This document shows, piece by piece, positions 50,212 to 58,719 of a stretch of 58,719 nucleotides of DNA. The stretch lies in the NCBI GenBank assembly GCA_016721435.1, contig JADKIC010000031.1, positions 1-58,719 on the forward strand, given 5' to 3'. Both the position numbers and the translations under genes were made by a program. The number at the start of each line of letters is the position of its first letter. The first letter of the stretch is position 1. The notes below the pieces were generated by a model. The model did no database searches. It was not told the origin of the DNA and saw nothing but the letters and a program-made list of their open reading frames with translations. This DNA is from Bacteroidota bacterium. GTDB lineage: Bacteria > Bacteroidota > Bacteroidia > AKYH767-A > OLB10.

Positions 50212-53200
50212 TTAGCTGCACCCCATGCTCGTACCACAGTTCAGGCATTTAAAACAGGAACCGGAACGAATGGTAATATGACCACAAGTAGAACAGATGG
50301 GCGCATCTCCCATCATCTTTCCGATGAACTCCTGAGTGGGTGGATTAACATCATAACTCAACGTTATACTTTCCGGGGCCGGTTTGATTTTAATTTCCTT
50401 CGATTGATCTTTGTTTGTAATAGCAACCGGTTTCACCTGTACCAAATCCTCCCTTTGGAGATATTCCAGCGCAAGCAATCTGAAAATATAATCAATAACA
50501 GAAGTAGCGGTCTTAATATTGGGATGATCAACGGGTCCGGAGGGTTCAAATCTGGAGTAGATGAATTTTTCTACATATTCTTCCAAAGGAACTCCGTATT
50601 GCAATCCTATTGAAACTGCAATAGCAAAGCAATTCAAAAGAGACCTGAAAGACGCACCTTCTTTGTGCATATCAATAAAAATCTCTCCCAGTGTGGAATC
50701 GTCATACTCACCGGTTCTCACAAATACAGTATGACCACCTACTTTCGCTTTTTGAGTAAAGCCACCTCTCTTACCAGGAAGTCGTTTTCTGTGCACGATA
50801 CTGGAAAGTTGTCGCTTGAAGGTGGTATCCGTTGACAACATCATCAATTTCTTAGCAGCCTCCAGTACATCTTCTTCTGATAATTCTTTCAATGATTTTC
50901 TTGCCGTGGAAGATGAACTTGAAAGCGGCTGAGATAACTTAGATCCGTCACGATAGATCGCAATCGCCTTTAATCCTTTCTCCCATGCCGACCAATAACA
51001 TTTACGAATATCTTCCACAGTGGACTCATGCGGTAGATTTACCGTTTTGGAAATAGCACCACTCAGGAAAGGTTGAACAGCGGCCATCATTCGAATATGT
51101 CCTAATGGTTCAATAAAACGAACACCGGTCTTTCCGCAACGGTTTGCACAATCAAACACCGGAAGATGCTCGTTTTGAATATGCGGTGCTCCTTCAATGG
51201 TCATGGCACCACATACAAAGCGATTGGCTGTTTCTACTTCCTCATCATTAAATCCAAGGAAATGTAACAAATCAAAATGAGGATCCATGTACTGAGCTTT
51301 GGTAATGCCAAGATTATTAAAACAGGATTCACCGAGTGTAAAAAAGGTAAACAGGAAACGAATATCAAAGACGGAAGCAGCAGCTTGTTCCAATCGACTA
51401 AGGTCCTCACTCGTAAAGCCTTTTGCAGCTAATGATGCAGGATTAATGAAAGGACATTTTTTTAGTGAGCCACTTCCTAATATAAATGAAATAATATCTG
51501 CAATTTGATTTTCGGAATAATTAAGTTTTCTTAATGCAATATCCAGCGATTGATTTTACGATTTTAAAGTATCCTCCTCCGGAAAGCTTTTTATATTTTA
51601 CCAACGCAAAATCAGGTTCAACACCGGTTGTATCGCAATCCATCAATAGACCAATGGTTCCTGTTGGTGCTAACACCGTCACTTGCGCATTTCTAAATCC
51701 GGACTGCTCACCGGCTTGCACTACATCATCCCAAACTGAACATGCTGCATTTAGCAAATAGGAAGGACAAAACTTCGGATCAATACCGGCCGGTTTCACT
51801 GCTAAATTTTCAAAAGAATCCATTGTATTGTAAGCTGCATAACGATGATTGTGCATCACCCTCATCATCGCTTCCCGGTTATCATTGAATTTTGTAAAAG
51901 CACCCAGCACATCGGCCATTTCCGCTGATGTTTTATAGGCAACGCCTGTCATAAGCGCTGTTATCGCGGCGGCCATAGCGCGTGAATGTTCACTATCATA
52001 TGGAAGTCCATTCATCATCAGCAACGATCCCAGATTGGCATAACCAAGTCCGAGAGTACGATAATTAAAAGAATTTATGGCAACCTCTTCTGAAGGAAAC
52101 TGTGCCATTAACACAGAAATTTCCAGCACGATGGTCCACAAGCGGCAAGCATGTTCAAATCCTTCCACATCGAAAAGACCTGTGGATGCATTATAAAATT
52201 TACCCAGATTAATGGAAGCCAGATTACAGGCCGTATCATCCAGGAACATATATTCAGAACAGGGATTGGATGCTTTAATTTTTCCACCTGCAGGACAGGT
52301 ATGCCAATCATTGATCGTAGTATCAAACTGCAGTTCGGGATCAGCGCACTTCCATGCGGCTTCCACAATCTGATCCATAATAAATTCGGAGGGTAAAGAG
52401 TTGATAACTGAACCATCCTTTCGTGAGCGCAAATCCCAGGTATCGCCTTGCTTCACGGCATTCATAAAGGCATCACTCAGCCTTACAGAATTGTTGGAAT
52501 TTTGACCGGAGACCGTTGCATAAGCTTCACCTTCGTATTCAGAAGAATAACCGGCTGCAATTAAAGCAGCCACTTTCTTCTCTTCTTCCGCTTTCCAATT
52601 GATGAAGGAAAGAATCTCCGGATGATCCACATCCAGACACACCATTTTTGCTGCTCTTCTTGTAGTACCGCCTGATTTAATGGCACCTGCAGCGCGATCA
52701 CCGATTTTCAAGAATGACATCAGACCGGAGGAATGACCACCGCCTGATAATTTCTCTGTTTCTCCTCTGAGAGAAGAAAAATTTGTCCCAACACCCGAAC
52801 CATATTTAAAGATTCGCGCTTCCCTCACCCACAGATCCATAATACCGCCCGGATTCACCAAATCATCTTTCACGGAGAGAATAAAACAGGCATGCGGTTG
52901 AGGACGCTCGTAAGCACTGGTAGATCTTTTCAATTGATTATCCACTGCATCCACATAAAAATGACCTTGCTTCTGCCCTTTTATTCCGTAGGTGTGAAAA
53001 AGTCCTGTATTAAACCATTGTGGTGAATTCGGGGCGGCCATCTGATTCAGCAACATAAACGCTACTTCATCATAAAAAGCATCCGCATCTTTCTTCGAAG
53101 CAAAATAACCATATTGCTGTCCCCAGTCCTTCCAGCAATCGGCCATACGATGTACCACTTGCTTCGCACTATTCTCTCCACCGCTTGAACCATTCTTCAT

Positions 53201-53443
53201 TGGCACACCTGTTCTTCGAAAATACTTCTGCGCCAGGATATCTGTGGCTACCTGTGACCAACCGGCAGGTACTTCCACTTCTTTATTTTCAAAAACAATA
53301 TCCCCTTTCGGGTTCTTAATCACCGATGAACGCTGCTCATACTTAAAATCAAGAAATACATCCTTATTAATCTCCGTAAAACGACGGGAGATGATAAGAC
53401 CTTTTCTCTTTTTTTCCTGACCTGAACGAAGTGTTTTTTTCAT
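50212..53443 (-). CDS. nrdJ: Adenosylcobalamin-dependent (class II) ribonucleotide reductase (one frameshift)
   Basis: About 1077 residues. It reduces ribonucleotides to deoxyribonucleotides with B12. Seen are AAPNSPQWFNTG, the first redox Cys in PHACFI, the active-site loop NPCSEYMFLDDTACNLASINL, then LAPTGTIGLLMDCDTTGVEP. After the break, GAPHIQNEHLPVFDCAN and FLSGAISKTVNLP follow, and finally a zinc-ribbon-like C-terminus (CSTCG ... CFKCLNCG). A single frame slip near 51540 splits it. Independence from oxygen fits a facultative lifestyle. No cobalamin riboswitch is recognisable in the short upstream gap. Confidence 0.92.
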
Positions 53444-53533
53444 GATTCTATCTATATCGAGGGACGAAGTTGCAGGTATAACGCAGAAGAATAAATGATA
53501 CCCGTCAACTGAAACTACATCTTATAAACAAAA

Positions 53534-54952
53534 TTATAAACAACTCTCCGCTTCCGGTTGCTTTACTTTATCTTTATTAGAAATCGGCTCAAAATGGGCC
53601 GTAAAATGCCTTAAAAACTCGGTCTCCTTTGTTATTCTGTAACCGGAAACATTCTTTTTATCCGCAATCAAAAATCCAAATACTTCAATCACATAATCCA
53701 AATGACTTTGTGTGTACACTCTGGGTGGGAATGCCAAACGAACCAGTTCTTTAGGGGCAGGAATTAATTTACCGGATGCGTCATATTTTCCGAACATCAC
53801 GGAACCCACTTCGACCGATCTGATACCACCGGCTTTATACAACTCGCAAACCAATGCCTGTCCCGGATATTCATCTACCGGAATATGCGGATAAAATGCA
53901 GCAGCATCTATATAAACGGCATGTCCACCCACCGGCATTACCACAGGCACACCCATATCATTTAAGTGGCTTCCTAAATATGTTGTACTCACTATTCGGT
54001 AATGGAGATAATCTGGACTAAAAACTTCTTTTAAACCCACAGCCAATGCTTCCATATCACGTCCCGAGAGTCCGCCATATGTCGTAAATCCTTCCGTAAT
54101 GATCAATAAGTTTTTGCAGGCATCTGATAACTCCACATCGCGCAAGGCGAGGAATCCACCCATATTTACCATACCATCCTTCTTGGCACTCATCACAAAT
54201 GCATCGGCCAATGCAGACATTTCACGGGCAATATCCTCGTAGGAATTATCCGAATAACCTGCTTCATAATGCTTGATGAAATAGGCATTCTCAGCAATTC
54301 TGCAAGCATCCAGCACCATTAAAATCCCATGTTCATGACAGACAGCACTTACATCTTTTGCATTCTTCATGGACACCGGTTGACCGCCACCACTGTTATT
54401 GGTTACGGTTAAAATGACTGCAGCAATATTTTCTGCACCGCGCCTGCTAATTTCTTCTTTTAACTTCGTGATATCCAGATTTCCTTTAAAATGATCCTCC
54501 TGACTGATAGAAGAAACGGGGAGATCGATGGCTTCGGCACCGGTGAATTCAATATTCGCTCTGGTAGTATCAAAATGCGTATTGCTGATAAAGGTCGTTC
54601 CTTTTTTCCCGAGATAGCCATAGAGGATTCGCTCTGCTGCGCGTCCCTGATGTGTTGGTAAAATATACGGCATTCCGGTGAGATGATATATCGACTTCTC
54701 CAATTTAAACCAACTGGAAGCCCCGGCATAAGATTCATCTCCCAGCATCATCGCTGCCCATTGCTCCTTGCTCATGGCCGAAGTACCACTGTCGGTTAAA
54801 AAATCAATCATTACTTCTTCAGAAGACAATAAAAAAGGATTATAATGCGCCTTACTCAGAAAATTTAAGCGTTGTTCCTCGGAAGAAATAAAAATAGGTT
54901 CAACCATTTTAATTCTGAAGGGTTCGATGATGGTTTTAAACTTCATATCCAT
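53534..54952 (-). CDS. tnaA: Tryptophanase
   Basis: 472 residues, intact. A pyridoxal-phosphate beta-eliminating lyase that splits tryptophan to indole, pyruvate and ammonia. The PLP-binding Lys is in MSAKKDGMVNMGG. THQGRAAERILY, NTHFDTTRANIEFTGA, TVTNNSGGGQPVSM, DACRIAENAYFI and GGLSGRDMEALAVGL follow in the family order. Tyrosine phenol-lyase is the close alternative and cannot be fully excluded. A TAATTTTG box at 53529-53536, at its 3' end, may serve nrdJ. The 199 bases upstream show no tnaC-like leader. Confidence 0.87.
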   Translation of the reverse strand: MDMKFKTIIEPFRIKMVEPIFISSEEQRLNFLSKAHYNPFLLSSEEVMIDFLTDSGTSAMSKEQWAAMMLGDESYAGASSWFKLEKSIYHLTGMPYILPTHQGRAAERILYGYLGKKGTTFISNTHFDTTRANIEFTGAEAIDLPVSSISQEDHFKGNLDITKLKEEISRRGAENIAAVILTVTNNSGGGQPVSMKNAKDVSAVCHEHGILMVLDACRIAENAYFIKHYEAGYSDNSYEDIAREMSALADAFVMSAKKDGMVNMGGFLALRDVELSDACKNLLIITEGFTTYGGLSGRDMEALAVGLKEVFSPDYLHYRIVSTTYLGSHLNDMGVPVVMPVGGHAVYIDAAAFYPHIPVDEYPGQALVCELYKAGGIRSVEVGSVMFGKYDASGKLIPAPKELVRLAFPPRVYTQSHLDYVIEVFGFLIADKKNVSGYRITKETEFLRHFTAHFEPISNKDKVKQPEAESCL

Positions 54953-55151
54953 TTATCTTTTAGGAATAATTTATTTGAATTTTGAGATGTAAAATCATCT
55001 GAACCAACCGGAAGTGCAGGAACAGATAACAGATCTGCAAGACAGCCGATATAGCTGATCCATACGCGTGCGAAGGAACAACTTAATAGCTATTAGGAAA
55101 GTGATCTGGAGCAGAAAATAAACTGACAAATATCAGTTGGCGAATTTCTAA

Positions 55152-56363
55152 CTAGATATTTCTAATCTCATATTTGTTTCTCATTTTTCTGGATAGAGAA
55201 AACAAGGAATAAATAAACCCTGAAATCCATACCCCCGGAAATACGACCAACCACCAGGCTTCAAAATACACTTTTCCGGAGGCAACAAGACTCCCCAAGG
55301 AAACCACGTCTGCCGGTAAACCAACACCAAGAAAACTTAGACTTGCCTCAGCAGCGATATTCCCGGCGAAAGTATAGAGAAGAATAACCAACATCGAAGG
55401 CCAGATATTGGGTAGCATTTGTCCAATAAAAATCCTTAATCCACCCATCCCACTCACTTTAGCCGCTTCAATAAATCCCTCGTGTTTTATACGCTGAATT
55501 TCAGAGCGCAGCAAACGAGAGATATCTACCCAACCAGTGATGGATAAAATAAAAACAACTATATTAAAAGAAGGTTCCAATAAAGAAACTAAGGCAAGAA
55601 TTAATATTATTCGGGGAATTGCACTAAATATTTCAGAGAACCTTTGAATCACATAATCCGCAGAAAAAAACACTGCATATTTATAAAAATGGGAGGATCT
55701 GATTTTCGCTGCAATCATTATAAAAATTAATAGCAAACCTGACAGTATTACATTGCCTATAATTCTATCCTTTGGGGTAAGCAGATTCATATTAAAAAGT
55801 AGAAGAGAGAATAATAGTAATCCTCCTGCCATCAACCAATATACTTTAATTCTATTTTTTCCGGGACCATACCATCCTGCTGCGAATCCGAGTAACCCGC
55901 CAATTAAAAATGACAATACTGTACTCAACAATGAAACCATCAATGAAATTCTGGTTCCATATACAATTTGCGCTGCAAGATCATTGCCTCTCATATTGGT
56001 TCCCAGCCAGTGACGGTTTCGCAACGGAATTTCAGAAATTTGACCATTTCCATCCACCGACCATTGTTGATCAAAAGGTCCTGCGAAATCCGTATTTAAA
56101 TAATCGGATTTATCCGGGCTATAGGGCATAAGCGTATGCATGATAAAACAATCATTCTCTGGCGGACTTTTTTCTTTTGTTAAACTTTTACTTAGAAACG
56201 GAAAAGAAATACTGCCGTCACAAATGCGTATTAATGGTTTATCGTTAGCAATAAATATGGCGAAAACCGAAACAAAGAGAAACAAAAAAATATAGGATTC
56301 GGCAAAGTAAATTTTCTTTACGTTGAAAAAACCACGAATCTTCCAAATCTTCATTTTATCCAT
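55152..56363 (-). CDS. ABC transporter permease, DppC/OppC type with extra membrane insert
   Basis: About 403 residues, larger than the usual 280-310. The N-terminal helix (SYIFLFLFVSVFAIFIA) precedes a periplasmic part with HWLGTNMRGNDLAAQIVYGTRISL, the typical OppC entry motif. An additional helix pair (MAGGLLLFSLLLFNMNLL, LSGLLLIFIMIAA) then interrupts the core before the EAA loop region EAAKVSGMGGLRIFIGQMLPN and LSFLGVGLPA. The start at 56363 overlaps the stop of the partner permease. Cargo is probably peptides. Confidence 0.85.
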   Translation of the reverse strand: MDKMKIWKIRGFFNVKKIYFAESYIFLFLFVSVFAIFIANDKPLIRICDGSISFPFLSKSLTKEKSPPENDCFIMHTLMPYSPDKSDYLNTDFAGPFDQQWSVDGNGQISEIPLRNRHWLGTNMRGNDLAAQIVYGTRISLMVSLLSTVLSFLIGGLLGFAAGWYGPGKNRIKVYWLMAGGLLLFSLLLFNMNLLTPKDRIIGNVILSGLLLIFIMIAAKIRSSHFYKYAVFFSADYVIQRFSEIFSAIPRIILILALVSLLEPSFNIVVFILSITGWVDISRLLRSEIQRIKHEGFIEAAKVSGMGGLRIFIGQMLPNIWPSMLVILLYTFAGNIAAEASLSFLGVGLPADVVSLGSLVASGKVYFEAWWLVVFPGVWISGFIYSLFSLSRKMRNKYEIRNI

Positions 56364-57708
56364 GATCAGAAATCCTTGGATCCAACTTAGCAGTAATGAT
56401 ATCCGTAACAAAGAAAGAAACAATAGTGACAAAGCCTGTTAATAGCAAAACACCGCCTACTACCGGAAAATCTCTCTGATCGCATGCCTGTGCCAAGACC
56501 GCACCTATTCCGGGTAAGGAAAAAAAGAAAATCAATGATGACACTACCACCTACCAGCACAGGAAACACACTCATCAATCCCACCAGCACAGGAACGAGC
56601 ACATTCTTCATGACATAGATTCCTAAAATTGAATTCTCTGAAGCTCCTTTCGCACGCAAGGTGGTCACATAGGGTTTTTGCAATTCTTCATGGAGTAACT
56701 CATACGTCATCTGGGTCAGATAAACTATCGTACTATAAGCCAGAACAACTGCCGGTACTATAAAATATTGCCAATGATTTATCAAAGACATCATCCATAT
56801 AAATATTCCTCCACGGGTCACCAATTCAGGTCCTGCAGAAGGAAATATATTTATTTGATTTGGATTGGCGAAAAGAAAAGTAATAAAGTACCGATCCAAA
56901 AAGTTGGAACTGCATACAGGAACAGAAAAAAAGAATTGAGAAATTTTGTAAGCACACGTTCATTAAACTTCATCATCATTGCACCCATTAAAAGAGCTAT
57001 GGGAAAAGAAACCAGCATCACAAAAAACACCAAAATGAAGGACAAAAGAAAAGGAAATACGAGTGCATCTTTCACATCCATTCCTCTTAGCCAGGATGTC
57101 CCCAGATTCCCCCAAAGTAAACCTTTTTGACCGGTATTATTTCCAATTAGCCAATGATGAAATTGATTCTCCATTGTCCATCCAATAACAGGTATCCATT
57201 TTTTCCATTGATTGGAATGACTTTGTTCAACAAGGAAAATCCATTTGCTTTTATAGAAATTTTTATTTACTTCATTCAATTCTGACGTCGAGAAAACATA
57301 ATCTAACCTTGTTGAGAATTCATCCGGATTTATAAAATCAAATTTCCGGTCAAAATGAATACAATACCAGGAACACCATTCATAAGCAGCTTCTGGATTC
57401 CCGCTCCAATACGCTGTTTTAATCAGCAGTTCTTTAAAGCGTTGATCCGGTAATCTCTTAAATGAATCGGGGACAGCCATTCCGGAAATTGTTACATAAA
57501 AAGCCGGAAGGTCAAATCCCATTTGCCGGTACAATCGTTCATAGTTTTTTACACGTGTCGTACTCTCCGTGTATAAGTTGATCTCCACCGAGTGCCATTT
57601 TCGCAGAGGATCCCCGGAAATGGATCTGCTGATAAAAAAAGATAAAAACACCAACATCATCAAACCCATTACGGCACGAAAAAGTCTTTTAAAAAACAGC
57701 GATCTCAT
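56356..57708 (-). CDS. ABC transporter permease, DppB/OppB type with large extracytoplasmic insert (frameshifted)
   Basis: Restored length is about 450 residues against roughly 310-330 in the family. After the first helix (GLMMLVFLSFFISRSI) comes about 170 residues of soluble sequence before the core helices (FLLSFILVFFVMLVSFPIALLMG). The core has FLYAVPTFWIGTLLL, the EAA-like KPYVTTLRAKGASENSIL, and the end PGIGAVLAQACDQRDFPVV. Frame slips lie near 56870 and 56530. The start is the ATG at 57708; the outer ATG at 57732 would overlap the upstream gene by 14 bases. It pairs with the OppC-like gene that follows. Confidence 0.8.
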
Positions 57709-57718
57709 AACGGATATA

Positions 57719-58719
57719 TCATGGGGTAGCATCTACTTTTACACCAACCATCGGACTTGCTTTAAGGAGATTATATAAAATTCCTGGTCTTTCTGCATAG
57801 AGTTCAGCATGCGTAAATCGACGATGTACGGCTGATCTTCTCACCAGACCGTATAGAAAGACATATGGCTGTTCCTCGTAGATCAATTTTTGTAAACGAA
57901 ATTCCATCGCATTTCTTAAGCTATCATTTAAGGTAACAGCAATACTATCAATAATGCGATCGGAAGTTTCATTTCCAAAACCGGTTAAATTCAATCCCTG
58001 ACTGTTCCAACTTTGTGTGGACCAAAGCTGACTATAATCTTCCGGAAGAGAAGATGAATTCCATGAGCCCATGATCAAATCGAAATCATGAGAGCACCCT
58101 TTCTCTAACCAACCGTTCAAATCAACTGCATTCAATTTTAAAAGCACCCCGGCCTTCTTCATCGACTCAGCAATCATCAGAGCCATCTCTTTCCATTCGG
58201 GAACTGTTGCCAAAAATATCAACTCTAATTCGAGAAACTTCTTCTTCCCATCAATAAGTATATAACGAATTCCGGTTTTTTCATCCATCAACCATCCGGC
58301 CTTATCCAGCAATGTCGATGCCTGAACAATATCCAAAGGGATTACGAAGGAATAGTGTAGGAGGCTTTCATCTTTGCCACAGGGCCGGTGACTCTTTTAT
58401 TCACACCCTTGTTCACCACTTTTATAATTTCATCCACCGGCGTTAAAAATGCCAATGCTTTTCTGACGTCAATATTCTTCAATGCATCCGCACTTTTTCT
58501 TCCGGCTTAGATGTTAATTCCAATTAAAGAGTATAATAAAAAACATCCTGGAAATCGCGAATGATAATCTCGATTAAGAAAGTCTTCAGTTTTAAAAGAC
58601 GTACGTGCACTCAGAGAAGTAGAAGCATCAAACTCTTGTTTAAAGAATGCCAATCCTGCTGTTACCGCATCGGTATCACTTTAAAAGATAATTTTCTCCG
58701 GTTCGATTTATCTCATAGG
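57719..58719 (-). CDS. ABC transporter substrate-binding protein, family 5, C-terminal part (5' end beyond window)
   Basis: The stop is at 57719, 11 bases before the permease ATG, and the frame runs off the window on the right. Visible SBP_bac_5 features are VRKALAFLTPVDEIIKVV, PLDIVQASTLLDKAGW, FDLIMGSWNSSSLPEDYSQLW (the ligand-domain loop) and the RLQKLIYEEQPYVFLYG ending. Such proteins bind oligopeptides, nickel or sugars. Frame slips occur near 58350 and 58510 and perhaps further on. With the two permeases it forms an importer; ATPase genes are not seen in the window. Confidence 0.8.

Noticed and set aside
53444..53533. Cobalamin riboswitch or tnaC-type leader near nrdJ/tnaA
   Set aside because: The 90-base gap before nrdJ is too short for a full B12 riboswitch and no B12-box-like core is seen. 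The 199 bases before tnaA (54953-55151) hold no short Trp-containing leader frame that I could support.
1..58719. CRISPR array, tRNA or rRNA genes, intact transposase
   Set aside because: No regularly spaced direct repeats, cloverleaf-like sequences, rRNA landmarks or transposase motifs were found on reading both strands.

Overview
The window is chromosomal DNA of a member of the Bacteroidota. Four proteins, one of them partial, end in a type IX secretion (T9SS) sorting domain (LYPNP-type start, basic hydrophobic end). Many genes are preceded by the Bacteroidota -7 promoter box TAnnTTTG, often very close to the start codon, and Shine-Dalgarno sequences are not obvious. Transketolase is split into two genes. 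The gene set (dnaA, sucC, prmC, prfC, ribD, ribH, etfBA, pdhB, accC) is housekeeping, at moderate G+C. I see no rRNA, tRNA, CRISPR array, phage or intact insertion sequence.

Layout. 1-2.3 kb: end of a T9SS protein, a hairpin repeat and a MutS2-like gene. 2.4-5.7 kb: two transketolase halves flanking a secreted von Willebrand A protein. 5.8-7.4 kb: an ECF sigma / membrane anti-sigma / Spy-like module. 7.6-9.4 kb: a palindromic repeat and a secreted repeat protein. 9.4-13.4 kb: pdhB, a TPR protein, etfB-etfA and a bifunctional-nuclease protein. 13.5-18.3 kb: a T9SS repeat protein, a CHAD protein and a GH16 glycosidase. 18.3-21.3 kb: sppA and an M50 protease. 21.4-26.3 kb: PolX/PHP, a GH3-type adenylase, an unknown secreted protein and a deoxynucleoside kinase. 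26.3-30.7 kb: ompH, prfC, an esterase with a duplicated 3' end, and DUF4294. 30.7-34.3 kb: accC, a damaged fatty acid hydroxylase gene and sucC. 34.4-38.8 kb: prmC divergent from a tight ribD-transporter-yigZ-M42 group. 38.9-44.4 kb: a thioesterase, a two-gene 5'-nucleotidase, dnaA, a tyrosine phosphatase, a TPR protein and ribH. 44.4-49.7 kb: a hybrid histidine kinase and two secreted proteins. 49.7-55 kb: tnaA, class II ribonucleotide reductase and a QueD-like enzyme on one strand. 55-58.7 kb: a peptide-type ABC transporter running off the window end.

The dominant oddity is that about half the genes carry one or more single-base frameshifts. Those I traced are mostly at homopolymers, and the protein continues correctly in the next frame. 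Together with a homopolymer-swollen tract near 32.6-32.8 kb and a short deletion in accC, this looks like consensus error rather than biological decay, so coordinates of broken genes are given end to end. The most interesting candidate real structures are an 81-bp direct repeat that duplicates the exact 3' end of an esterase gene around a 377-bp insert, several long palindromic repeats, a 5'-nucleotidase whose two domains are separate genes in reversed order with different export signals, and ABC permeases with unusual insertions. I do not see a clearly new multi-gene system.
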